From Chryseobacterium gleum (GTDB lineage: Bacteria > Bacteroidota > Bacteroidia > Flavobacteriales_D > Crocinitomicaceae): 10,588 nucleotides of DNA. Positions within the stretch are counted from its first letter, which is position 1. Every line of letters starts with the position of its first letter. Positions 1 to 6,977 of this stretch are shown piece by piece. Made by a program: the position numbers and the translations under genes. Under the pieces are notes generated by a model. The model saw only the letters and a program-made list of their open reading frames with translations, made no database searches and was not told where the DNA came from. The DNA is taken from contig CALPSU020000054.1 in NCBI GenBank assembly GCA_943326315.2, forward strand, positions 1 to 10,588. Reading direction: 5' to 3'.

Positions 1-138
1 ATAACTATAAATTTTGAATACATGCCCATTTACGGCACTCTTTTTAAAATGTTACAGTTATCAACAAAAAAAATAAAGTTATTAACAATTAGCTGACTAG
101 TTATGATTTAAAACAATGATAATCAAAAAACTAAATAA
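1..138. other. AT-rich flank without a recognisable gene
   Basis: No supported gene lies here. The + strand is open in frame 1 for about 31 codons before a TGA at 94-96, but the translation resembles nothing I recognise and is too short to call a gene end. Two 9-bp near-palindromes, GTTATCAAC (57-65) and GTTATTAAC (78-86), lie 21 bp apart. No terminator with a clear stem and T-run was seen for the adjacent DUF3820 gene. Confidence 0.5.
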
Positions 139-360
139 TTACATATTTTTCAATTTATAAATTAATGGTTCTAGTCCATTCATCTTAATTTCTAAAATTT
201 GCTCCAATTGCTTCCCTAATTTTCCAACTGGAAAACCTTTATTTTTATACCAGACTAAATAATGCTCAGGAATTTCGATTAAAAATATACCTTCATATTT
301 ACCAAAAGGCATTCTAGCATTTGCCAAAGCAACCAATTCATCTCTTGATTCTTGATTCAT
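139..360 (-). CDS. DUF3820 family small protein
   Basis: A 73-residue cytoplasmic protein that matches the DUF3820 family, known from many bacteria as a short stand-alone protein of unproven function (some databases call it a putative quorum-sensing-regulated virulence factor). The family hallmarks are visible: MPFGKYEG near residues 17-24, the central EIPEHYLVWYKNKGFPVGKLG block, and EIKMNGLEPL near the C terminus. There are no membrane segments and no signal peptide. I start it at the ATG at 360; the frame extends seven codons upstream to a TTG at 381, but those residues are not part of the family. It is divergent from the repeat protein gene at 465. Family assignment is confident; function is unknown. 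Confidence 0.85.
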   Translation of the reverse strand: MNQESRDELVALANARMPFGKYEGIFLIEIPEHYLVWYKNKGFPVGKLGKQLEQILEIKMNGLEPLIYKLKNM

Positions 361-441
361 AGTAATAAAAGAAAACAACAATTAAACAATTAAAATTTAT
401 AAATGAGATTTATCAATCGTCTTCTAAATTAATTAATTTCA

Positions 442-449
442 TATCTTTA
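442..449 (+). promoter_or_regulatory. Possible -7 element for the MORN-repeat gene
   Basis: TATCTTTA matches the Bacteroidota -7 consensus TAnnTTTG at seven of eight positions and sits 15 bp before the ATG at 465, a distance like that of the better promoters in this window. No TTG is present at the expected -33 position, so this is a weak call. Confidence 0.3.
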
Positions 450-464
450 ACATAAAATAATTTT

Positions 465-1811
465 ATGAATTTTTCAAATTTATGTAAATTTTCACTTTTT
501 GTACTTATCAGTTTTAATACATTTTCACAAGTTGAAAATCTTTCAGATAATTCATTTTATACCGATTCAACTTATTCAAAGCTTTGTAATGGTGAATTTT
601 CTTGGAAATACGAGAATGGGCAAATTGGTGAAAAAGGGAAATATATCAACGGTAAAATTGATGGTGCATATTTTCTTTACAACAAGGATGGTAAAATTAA
701 TTACCAAGCGAACTATAATTATGGAGAGCTAAACGGAGAATCTACTTGGTATTATGAAACTGGAAGTATTCATTTTAAAAGTAATTATATCCACGGACAA
801 TTGAATGGTGAATCTATTTATTTTGACAAAGAAAATCGAATTGAACTTAAAGAAAATTATATAGACAATCAATTAAATGGAATTTCTACTAGTTATTTTA
901 ATAATGGAAATATAAAAGAATCGAATACTTTTAAAAAGGGCATTCTTGAAGGTGAGAGCAAAACATATTTTAAAAATGGGAAAATAAGTCGAATAATTCA
1001 TTATGTTGCAAATGAACCAAATGGTGAATGTATTTCTTATTTTGAAAGTGGTCAGATTCAAAACAAGATAATATATTTAAACGATGAACCAAATGGAACT
1101 TCAACTTGGTATTATGAAAATGGAGAAATCAGTAATACAACCAATTTTTCGTTAGGTAAAAAATCAGGACTGTTTACCTCTTTTTATGAAAATGGAAACA
1201 TTGAAAGTAAAGGTAATTATGAAAATGGATTCATGAATGGTGCATGGAGTTTTTACGATAAAAATAAAAAATTGATTACTTTAAAAAATTATCTAAATGG
1301 TATCCAAAATGGTCTCGAAATAAGTTTATACCAAAATGGAAAAATTAAAGAACGAAAAATTTATGTCAACTCAGAAATTCAAGGATGTGTTACTTTATAC
1401 TATAAAAACGGTAATTTATTAGAGCAATGCATTTATGAAAACAATTTAAAAAGCGATACTCTAATTCGCTTTTACAAAAATGGAAAAATCGCTTCTAAGG
1501 AAAATTACATAAAAGGAATTCGTCAAGGTGTTTCAATTTGGAATTATAAAAATGGAAAATTATTTTTCACTTTGAAGTATGTAAATAATTTACGCCATGG
1601 TGAATTCATTGCTTATACAAAAAAAGGAAGTATGCTATTAAGAGGGCGATATTCAAACGATGAAGTCAATGGTGAATATTCAATGTATCATCAAAATGGT
1701 AAAATTGCTTTACAAGCCATTTATAAAAATGGTGTTATCAGTGATAAAATCATGAAACTTGATAAAAACGGTAAACATGTTATTGAAAATGAAAAATGCT
1801 CAAACAATTAG
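465..1811 (+). CDS. Secreted MORN-variant (YwqK-like) repeat protein, 17 repeats
   Basis: A 448-residue protein with an N-terminal signal peptide (residues 1 to about 22, hydrophobic LFVLISFNTFS followed by Q), a short linker, then a solid tandem array from residue 42 to the end. Each unit is exactly 24 residues with the pattern NGxxxxYYxNGxIxxxxxYxxGxx. The glycine at unit position 2 and the glycine at position 11 are each kept in 15 of 17 units, and position 19 is Tyr or Phe in 16. This is the MORN_2 pattern that databases often label 'toxin-antitoxin system YwqK family antitoxin'. No toxin gene is adjacent and the protein is exported, so an antitoxin role is unlikely. A periplasmic or surface binding/scaffold role is inference only. 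It ends in a bidirectional terminator shared with the converging glycosyltransferase gene. Confidence 0.85.
   Translation: MNFSNLCKFSLFVLISFNTFSQVENLSDNSFYTDSTYSKLCNGEFSWKYENGQIGEKGKYINGKIDGAYFLYNKDGKINYQANYNYGELNGESTWYYETGSIHFKSNYIHGQLNGESIYFDKENRIELKENYIDNQLNGISTSYFNNGNIKESNTFKKGILEGESKTYFKNGKISRIIHYVANEPNGECISYFESGQIQNKIIYLNDEPNGTSTWYYENGEISNTTNFSLGKKSGLFTSFYENGNIESKGNYENGFMNGAWSFYDKNKKLITLKNYLNGIQNGLEISLYQNGKIKERKIYVNSEIQGCVTLYYKNGNLLEQCIYENNLKSDTLIRFYKNGKIASKENYIKGIRQGVSIWNYKNGKLFFTLKYVNNLRHGEFIAYTKKGSMLLRGRYSNDEVNGEYSMYHQNGKIALQAIYKNGVISDKIMKLDKNGKHVIENEKCSNN
588..1808 (+). repeat. Array of 17 in-frame 72-bp units encoding 24-residue MORN-variant repeats
   Basis: Units start at residue 42 and every 24 residues after that (66, 90, 114 and so on to 426). 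Sixteen are complete and the last has 23 residues, ending exactly at the stop codon. There is not one insertion or deletion across the array, although the units have diverged strongly at both protein and DNA level. This points to an old array held to a fixed length by the fold rather than to recent tandem duplication. Confidence 0.85.
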
Positions 1812-1823
1812 TTGAGCATTTTT
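1792..1823. terminator. Bidirectional intrinsic terminator
   Basis: A 12-bp perfect stem (AAAAATGCTCAA with TTGAGCATTTTT) encloses an 8-nt loop and contains the stop codon of the repeat protein gene. On the + strand it runs into TTTT. On the - strand the stem ends in TTTTT then C, 27 bp past the glycosyltransferase stop. One hairpin therefore serves both converging genes. Confidence 0.8.
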
Positions 1824-1850
1824 TATATAAATTCCCTAAAACGACCTACT

Positions 1851-3326
1851 TCAGAAACATCCTATGTGTTTTGAGTATTTAACTTTGTAGTCAATGATTT
1901 TTATAAAAAATACTTTTTTAATTTTTTTATTTAAAATTATTTTCTCCATCTCTTTTGTATTCTTTACTGAATAAAAATTTCTTTTTGCATAATAAACAAA
2001 CTGAGGATTGGGTAGATCAGGTAAGTTTTCAATAAAAACAACCTCTTCTTTTTGAGTATTTTTATTAATAAATTCACCTATTTCTTTAAACGAAGAATAT
2101 ATTTCACCTCTTTGGCTATACATACCTGGACGATTAATGAAGTAATAAGTAACAACAGAACTAGCTAAAAACAATAAAAATAAAACAACATTTTTTTTGA
2201 AATTATCCTTAGAAAATTGAGAATTTGAGAATAATAAAACTAGAAGTAAACTGAAAAATGTTGAATCTATTAAAACAGAATAATCGTGTGAAAATAGGAA
2301 ATCTGAAAAAATTAAATGGTGTAACAAAATTGGTAATCCAAGCAACCAAATTCGCTTATCTATTTTAACCCAACTTTTAGTAAAAGTCATTTTTAAGACT
2401 AAAAATAATATCAAAAAAATTAAAGATCCATATCCTACTAAATACCAAAAGCCCCATTTAAGTATAAAAGACACATAAGAAATTGAGTTCACATTTAAGT
2501 TTGATCGAACAAAAAATCGTTCTCTTAAATAAAAAATGAATTTATCAAAACCAACTGCTTGAGAGAATTGAAAAGTAATTAAACCTACACCAAATAATAC
2601 GGATAAAATGCATATAAAAATAACTAATCTATAGTTCTCGTTTCTCTTCAATAAAGCAAAAATTAAAATAAAAAATGCTAAGAAACAACCTATCCATTCT
2701 GTATAAATAGTTAAAAAAAGAAAAATAAATAAAAAGACTAGACTTCTTTTATCGCTCTCATTTTTAGATAATTTCAAAGCATAAAAAACGGATAATAAAA
2801 AAAATAAAACAACTAAAGAATGATGCGTATATCCATTACCATGAAACCACAAAGTTGCAGGTAAAAACAAATAAACAACGCCAGAAATAACAGAATAGGA
2901 TGTGTTTAATTTGTTTTCCTCTAAAAACCAATGTGCGATTTTTATTAAAACCAGAGCACATAACAAATGAACAAAAAGACTGAAAATTTGCAATCCTAGT
3001 ATTGATGGGCCTCCAAAAAAAGAAAGAAAGAAATAAGGAATCACATAAGATCCTGCTCCGAAAGATAAATAATAAAAATCACCATTTCTTTCTGTATCTT
3101 CTCCTGTAAAATTATTAATTCCCTTATCCCCTTTGTTTTGATAATTTAAAACCGGGCTGAAATTATAATTCGAACCAGATGTTTCATACCAAATTTCCAT
3201 TGGAATTAAAAAGAAAGCCGTATTAAATTCGTGATGTTTAGATAATGGGCGATTTAGGTTTGGCAGTCTTAGTATTACAGACAAGAAAAACAACGAAAGT
3301 GTAATTAAAAGTGTTTTTTTTGTCAT
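1851..3326 (-). CDS. GT-C-like polytopic membrane glycosyltransferase (GT39/ArnT type), putative
   Basis: A 491-residue integral membrane protein with about 10-11 hydrophobic segments (first at residues 5-20, last near 395-410) and a soluble C-terminal tail of roughly 90 residues. The first extramembrane loop after TM1 starts RLPNLNRPLSKHHEFN, where H31-H32-E33 sits where GT-C enzymes carry their acidic catalytic D/E motif. The tail (IGEFINKNT, EEVVFIENLP, PQFVYYAKRN) resembles the C-terminal domain of GT39/ArnT-like enzymes. Such enzymes move sugars from polyprenyl-phosphate carriers onto protein, lipid or polysaccharide on the outer face of the inner membrane; the substrate here is unknown. 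The frame extends to 3419, but that would overlap pepD by 46 bp and add a non-hydrophobic stretch, so the ATG at 3326 is preferred. No sugar-synthesis genes are nearby. An unrelated multispanning protein cannot be excluded. Confidence 0.65.
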   Translation of the reverse strand: MTKKTLLITLSLFFLSVILRLPNLNRPLSKHHEFNTAFFLIPMEIWYETSGSNYNFSPVLNYQNKGDKGINNFTGEDTERNGDFYYLSFGAGSYVIPYFFLSFFGGPSILGLQIFSLFVHLLCALVLIKIAHWFLEENKLNTSYSVISGVVYLFLPATLWFHGNGYTHHSLVVLFFLLSVFYALKLSKNESDKRSLVFLFIFLFLTIYTEWIGCFLAFFILIFALLKRNENYRLVIFICILSVLFGVGLITFQFSQAVGFDKFIFYLRERFFVRSNLNVNSISYVSFILKWGFWYLVGYGSLIFLILFLVLKMTFTKSWVKIDKRIWLLGLPILLHHLIFSDFLFSHDYSVLIDSTFFSLLLVLLFSNSQFSKDNFKKNVVLFLLFLASSVVTYYFINRPGMYSQRGEIYSSFKEIGEFINKNTQKEEVVFIENLPDLPNPQFVYYAKRNFYSVKNTKEMEKIILNKKIKKVFFIKIIDYKVKYSKHIGCF

Positions 3327-3338
3327 ATTTCTTTTTTT

Positions 3339-3367
3339 TAGAGGCAGAGTAAATATCTCTGCCTCTA
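3339..3367 (-). other. Strong GC-rich hairpin between pepD and the glycosyltransferase gene
   Basis: An 11-bp perfect stem, TAGAGGCAGAG with CTCTGCCTCTA, has a 7-nt loop and is among the most GC-rich stretches in this AT-rich gap. It begins 6 bp after the pepD stop and ends 12 bp before the glycosyltransferase ATG. On both strands the T-tract lies before the stem and the A-tract after it, the reverse of an intrinsic terminator. It may be a processing or stability element, or a translation-limiting leader hairpin, rather than a terminator. Confidence 0.6.
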
Positions 3368-3373
3368 TAAAAA

Positions 3374-4828
3374 TTATTTCTTTGGAATTGCTAATAAAAC
3401 TTCTAACAAATACCCCCAATATTTTTGAACTGACGAAATTTGCACTTTTTCGTCAGGAGAATGTGCAGCACGAATATTTGGACCAAAAGAAATCATATCT
3501 ACTCCTGGTAAATGTTCTCCTAGTATTCCACATTCTAAACCAGCATGACAAGCTTTAACTTGAGGTTCTTCTTTAAAAAGTTTTCGGTACAAATCCGTCA
3601 TTATTTTTAAAATTGGTGAATTTGGATTTGGTTGCCATCCTGGATAATCTCCACTTTGAACAACTTCAGCACCGATATTTTCAAATGCTGCTCTTATAGT
3701 ATTAGCTACATCCGCTTTTGTTGATTCAACACTACTTCTTTGTAATGATTGGGTAATAAAAGAACCATCTTTTAGAATTACTCTCGCTAAACTTGAAGAA
3801 CTTTCAACCAAACCTTCAATATCAGGACTCATTCTAAATACACCATTCGGAGCAGAATAAAGTGAGCTTATAATTTTATTAAAATCAGTATTAGAAACTG
3901 CTTTTAATTTAGAATTAGATTCTGAAATTGATATTACTAAATGTGTTTCAACTGTTTTTAATTCAAACTTTAATAAATCAATAAATTCATTAACAGCTGA
4001 TTCAACTTTAGTTTTTTCAGACGATTTAACAGCAATAACTGAAACAGCCTCTCTAGGAATTGCATTTCTTAAACTTCCACCATCAAATGAAATTAATTGA
4101 ACTTCGGTTTCAGATTTAAGGTTGTATAAAATACGCGTCATTAATTTATTCGCATTTCCTCTTCCTTTGTCGATATCCATCCCAGAATGCCCACCTAATA
4201 AGCCTTTGATAGAAATTTCAAACACTACAGATTCAGAATTTACATCAACCTGATTATAAGTAAATGAAGTATTTGTATCAATTCCTCCTGCGCATCCTAT
4301 TGACAATTCATCATCATCTTCAGTATCTAGATTTAATAATATTTTACCTTCGTATTTAGATCCATCTAAATATTTAGCACCTGTCATACCTGTCTCTTCA
4401 TCAACAGTCAACATTGCTTCTAAAGCAGGATGAGGAATTTCATTAGTAGCTAATAAAGCCATTATTGAAGCTACCCCGATTCCATTATCAGCACCCAAAG
4501 TTGTACCGTTAGCAGTAACCCAATCCCCTTCGATCATCATTTCAATTCCCTGTGTATCGAAATCAAAAATAGTATCTCCATTTTTTTGGTGTACCATATC
4601 CAAATGTGACTGAAGAATAACCGTAGTTCTATCTTCCATTCCTTTTGAAGCTGGCTTTTTAATAATTACATTACCAATTTTATCTTGAAACGTTTCTAAG
4701 TTAAGAGACTTTCCAAAATTTAACATGAACTCAATTACTTTTTCTTCTTTTTTTGATGGACGTGGAACAGCATTTAAATCTGCAAAATTACTCCATAATG
4801 CCTTTGGTTCTAAATCTTTTATATTCAT
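3374..4828 (-). CDS. pepD: Aminoacyl-histidine dipeptidase (M20 family, cytosolic)
   Basis: A 484-residue cytoplasmic zinc peptidase of the PepD branch of M20, which hydrolyses Xaa-His and other dipeptides (carnosine-type substrates) in peptide turnover. The length matches the family (about 485). The di-zinc ligands are all present: H75 in SHLD, D114 in GADNG, E145 in DEETG, D168 in NLDTED and H456 in AAHSPDE. The catalytic D77 and E144 are also present. Against Vibrio PepD (H80, D119, E150, D173, H461) the spacing is identical with a constant offset of five. The HAGLECG block near 428-434 is another hallmark. It lies between the VF530 gene (93-bp gap, palindromic) and the glycosyltransferase gene (47-bp gap, hairpin) on the same strand. 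No -7 element is visible just upstream, so it may be read from ettA. Confidence 0.95.
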   Translation of the reverse strand: MNIKDLEPKALWSNFADLNAVPRPSKKEEKVIEFMLNFGKSLNLETFQDKIGNVIIKKPASKGMEDRTTVILQSHLDMVHQKNGDTIFDFDTQGIEMMIEGDWVTANGTTLGADNGIGVASIMALLATNEIPHPALEAMLTVDEETGMTGAKYLDGSKYEGKILLNLDTEDDDELSIGCAGGIDTNTSFTYNQVDVNSESVVFEISIKGLLGGHSGMDIDKGRGNANKLMTRILYNLKSETEVQLISFDGGSLRNAIPREAVSVIAVKSSEKTKVESAVNEFIDLLKFELKTVETHLVISISESNSKLKAVSNTDFNKIISSLYSAPNGVFRMSPDIEGLVESSSSLARVILKDGSFITQSLQRSSVESTKADVANTIRAAFENIGAEVVQSGDYPGWQPNPNSPILKIMTDLYRKLFKEEPQVKACHAGLECGILGEHLPGVDMISFGPNIRAAHSPDEKVQISSVQKYWGYLLEVLLAIPKK

Positions 4829-4835
4829 TTTTGTT

Positions 4836-4924
4836 TAGTTATTAGTGTTTAGTAACTGGTGAATAGTTATGTGATTAATATGCTAATGATAATTTCATTA
4901 CCAACAACTAATCACTAAAAACTA
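4836..4924. repeat. Long imperfect inverted repeat between VF530 gene and pepD
   Basis: TAGTTATTAGTGTTTAGT (4836-4853) pairs with ACTAATCACTAAAAACTA (4907-4924) at 16 of 18 positions. A further TGGT/ACCA match lies inside. The arms span almost the whole gap and the right arm includes the VF530 stop codon. Elements of this kind may form a structured 3' end in the - strand transcript or be relics of a short dispersed repeat. There is no T-tract that would make it a canonical terminator. Confidence 0.5.
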
Positions 4925-5137
4925 TTTACTTATACCCAATACCTTTTCAATATATAAATTTTCTACTTTTTTTCGAGCCCATTCTGTTTTCCTTAGAAAC
5001 TTCAAACTCGATTTAACACTCGGATCTTTTATAAAACAATTAATGGGAATCAAATAACCTAAATGTTCCCATCCATATTTATCTTCTAATTGTTTAACAA
5101 TTCTTTCTAAAGTTATACCGTGTAAAGGATCGCTCAT
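4922..5137 (-). CDS. VF530-family DNA-binding protein (DUF2132)
   Basis: A 71-residue protein that matches the VF530/DUF2132 family nearly end to end. Hallmarks are PLHGITLERIV at residues 4-14, DKYGWEHLG at 19-27, INCFIKDPSVKSSLKFLRKT around 33-51 and WARKKVENLY at 53-62. The family is annotated as DNA-binding on the basis of a structure with a helical fold; its cellular role is not established. The basic C-terminal half fits nucleic-acid binding. The gene sits between ettA (71-bp gap) and pepD (93-bp gap) on the same strand with no promoter element of its own that I can see. Family call is confident, role is not. Confidence 0.9.
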   Translation of the reverse strand: MSDPLHGITLERIVKQLEDKYGWEHLGYLIPINCFIKDPSVKSSLKFLRKTEWARKKVENLYIEKVLGISK

Positions 5138-5140
5138 ATT

Positions 5141-5195
5141 AATGTTGAATGTTAAATGTTGAATTTTTGATTAAGCTAAATCAAAAATCCAACAT
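5141..5195. repeat. Palindrome plus direct repeat between ettA and the VF530 gene
   Basis: A 17-bp inverted repeat (5156-5172 with 5179-5195, loop 6) has one mismatch, which becomes a G·U pair in the - strand transcript, so the RNA stem is unbroken in the direction of the genes. AATGTTGAAT also occurs twice as a direct repeat (5141-5150, 5155-5164). No T-tract follows the stem on the - strand. It may be a transcript-stabilising or attenuating hairpin after ettA, or a copy of a dispersed intergenic repeat. Confidence 0.6.
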
Positions 5196-5208
5196 CAAAA
5201 ATCAATAA

Positions 5209-6894
5209 TTACTTAACTAATTTTCTGTATTTAATACGTTTTGGAGCACTATCACCTAAACGTTTCTTTCTGTTTTCTTCGTAATCAGAGTAAGAACCTT
5301 CAAACCAAAACACTTCAGAATTTCCTTCAAAAGCAAGTATATGCGTACAGATACGATCCAAGAACCATCTATCGTGAGAAATAATTACAGCACATCCAGC
5401 AAAATTTAAAATACCTTCTTCTAGCGCTCTTAATGTATTTACATCAATATCATTTGTTGGCTCATCTAATAATAAAACATTGGCTTCCGTTTTCAAAGTC
5501 ATTGCTAAATGCAAACGATTTCTCTCTCCACCAGATAGAATTCCAACTTTTTTATTTTGATCTGAACCTGCGAAATTGAACTTAGAAATATAAGCTCTTG
5601 CATTCACTTTTTGATTTCCAATTTCGATCAATTCTAAACCATTAGAAACAACTTCAAAAATTGTTTTATCAGGATGAATATCTTTATGTGCCTGATCGAC
5701 ATAACCTACAACAGCAGTTTCGCCAACAACAAATTCTCCGCTATCAGGTTGTAACTCATCCATGATCATTTTAAAAATAGTGGTTTTACCAGCACCATTT
5801 GGCCCAACAATACCAACTATTCCTGCAGGAGGAAGTTTGAAGTTTAAATTATCATATAACAATTTATCTCCAAACGCTTTACCTACAGAAACTGCATCAA
5901 TCACATTATTTCCTAAACGAGGTCCGTTTGGAATTGGAATTTCTAAAACTTCTTCTTTGTCTTTTAAATCTTCAGACATTAATTTGTCGTAGTTAGTCAA
6001 ACGAGCTTTACTTTTTGCTTGTCTTGCTTTAGGATTCATTCGAACCCATTCCAACTCACGTGCTAACATTTTCTGACGTTTAGAAGCTGTTTTTTCTTCC
6101 GCTTTCAAACGATTTCCTTTTTGATCCAACCAAGAAGAATAATTACCTTTCCAAGGAATACCTTCTCCTCTATCTAACTCAAGAATCCATCCTGCAACAT
6201 TATCCAAGAAATATCTATCGTGGGTAACTGCAATTACAGTTCCTTTGTATTGTTGTAAATGTTGCTCTAACCACTCAATAGATTCTGCATCCAAGTGATT
6301 GGTAGGCTCATCTAATAATAATACATCTGGAGATTTTAATAATAAACGACATAAAGCAACTCGTCTTCTCTCTCCCCCAGATAATGTACCAACTAATTGA
6401 TCATCTGGTGGGCAACGTAAAGCATCCATCGCTCTTTCTAACTTAGCATCTAATTCCCAAGCATCCAATGAGTCAATAATATCTTGAACTTCACCTTGAC
6501 GAGCGATTAATTTATCCATTTTATCTGGATCGTTTAATATCTCTTCATCCATGAAAGAATTATTAATTTCTTCAAATTCTCTCAACGCATCAACCGTTTC
6601 CTGAACTCCTTCCATCACGATTTCTTTTACCGTTTTAGTTTCATCTAAAACTGGTTCTTGCTCTAAATAACCGATAGAAAAATCTTTCGATGAAACTACA
6701 TCTCCTTGATATGCATTATCTAATCCTGCAATAATTTTCATTACTGTAGATTTCCCCGAACCATTTAAACCGATTATACCGATTTTTGCTCCGTAGAAAA
6801 ATGACAAATAAATATTTTTAATAATTGGTTTTCCTGCTGGTGTCACTTTTGACACACCTACCATGGAAAAAATAATTTTATTATCTTCAGACAT
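5209..6894 (-). CDS. ettA: Energy-dependent translational throttle protein EttA (ABC-F)
   Basis: A 561-residue soluble ABC-F ATPase with two nucleotide-binding domains and no membrane domain. EttA binds the ribosomal E site and gates the start of elongation according to the ATP/ADP ratio. Domain 1 has Walker A GLNGSGKST (42-50), signature LSGGE (171-175) and Walker B with catalytic E196. Domain 2 has GPNGAGKTT (364-372), LSGGE (453-457) and catalytic E478. The insertion at about 95-140 is the EttA-type 'arm', and the charged linker at about 243-320 (WVRMNPKARQAKSKARL) is the P-site tRNA interaction motif. RGEGIPWKGNYSSWL and the PKRIKYRKLVK tail are diagnostic for EttA rather than Uup or antibiotic-resistance ABC-F proteins. 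It is the first gene of a four-gene minus-strand series and is divergent from the lipoprotein gene. Confidence 0.95.
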   Translation of the reverse strand: MSEDNKIIFSMVGVSKVTPAGKPIIKNIYLSFFYGAKIGIIGLNGSGKSTVMKIIAGLDNAYQGDVVSSKDFSIGYLEQEPVLDETKTVKEIVMEGVQETVDALREFEEINNSFMDEEILNDPDKMDKLIARQGEVQDIIDSLDAWELDAKLERAMDALRCPPDDQLVGTLSGGERRRVALCRLLLKSPDVLLLDEPTNHLDAESIEWLEQHLQQYKGTVIAVTHDRYFLDNVAGWILELDRGEGIPWKGNYSSWLDQKGNRLKAEEKTASKRQKMLARELEWVRMNPKARQAKSKARLTNYDKLMSEDLKDKEEVLEIPIPNGPRLGNNVIDAVSVGKAFGDKLLYDNLNFKLPPAGIVGIVGPNGAGKTTIFKMIMDELQPDSGEFVVGETAVVGYVDQAHKDIHPDKTIFEVVSNGLELIEIGNQKVNARAYISKFNFAGSDQNKKVGILSGGERNRLHLAMTLKTEANVLLLDEPTNDIDVNTLRALEEGILNFAGCAVIISHDRWFLDRICTHILAFEGNSEVFWFEGSYSDYEENRKKRLGDSAPKRIKYRKLVK

Positions 6895-6914
6895 AATTGA
6901 TTTTTTTTGAATGT

Positions 6915-6922
6915 CAAAGTTA
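6915..6922 (-). promoter_or_regulatory. -7 promoter element of ettA
   Basis: Read on the - strand this is TAACTTTG, a full match to the Bacteroidota TAnnTTTG element, 20 bp before the ettA ATG. No TTG is found 17-20 bp further upstream, where the sequence is occupied by the -33 region of the divergent lipoprotein promoter. Confidence 0.6.
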
Positions 6923-6937
6923 ACAAATTAAGGGATA

Positions 6938-6965
6938 TTGAGTGAATAGTTTTTTTGTATTTTTG
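6938..6965 (+). promoter_or_regulatory. Promoter of the lipoprotein gene (TTG-N17-TAnnTTTG)
   Basis: TTG at 6938-6940, a 17-bp spacer and TATTTTTG at 6958-6965 match the flavobacterial sigma-A promoter consensus exactly. Transcription would begin near 6970-6973, leaving a leader of only a few nucleotides before the ATG at 6978. It also rules out the in-frame GTG at 6942, which lies inside the spacer. Confidence 0.75.
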
Positions 6966-6977
6966 TTAAAAAATAAT

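Noticed and set aside
58..87. DnaA-box-like TTATCAACA and TTATTAACA, possible origin
   Set aside because: Neither matches TTATNCACA fully, there are only two, and no replication gene is nearby; AT-rich sequence gives such matches by chance.
1..96. Possible 3' end of a + strand gene at the left edge
   Set aside because: About 31 open codons to a TGA with no recognisable protein sequence; not enough to support a gene.
361..381. Upstream TTG start for the DUF3820 gene
   Set aside because: The seven extra residues are outside the family and an ATG in the right place exists at 360.
588..1808. CRISPR-like or satellite DNA array with 72-bp period
   Set aside because: The period is a coding repeat in one open frame, and the units are too diverged at DNA level to be direct repeats with spacers.
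465..1811. YwqK-type toxin-antitoxin system
   Set aside because: The repeat type matches, but the protein is exported and no toxin-like gene is adjacent.
3327..3419. Longer N terminus of the glycosyltransferase, overlapping pepD
   Set aside because: It would read through the hairpin and the 3' end of pepD, and puts a non-hydrophobic stretch before TM1; the ATG at 3326 gives a normal membrane-protein start.
5762..5992. Open frames opposite ettA, the helicase and the repeat protein (for example 5762-5992 +, 8261-8578 +, 873-1061 -, 499-732 +)
   Set aside because: They lie wholly inside well-supported genes in other frames and their translations show no family features.
6942..6977. GTG start of the lipoprotein gene
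   Set aside because: It lies in the spacer of a perfect promoter, upstream of the expected transcription start, and lengthens the signal peptide without need.
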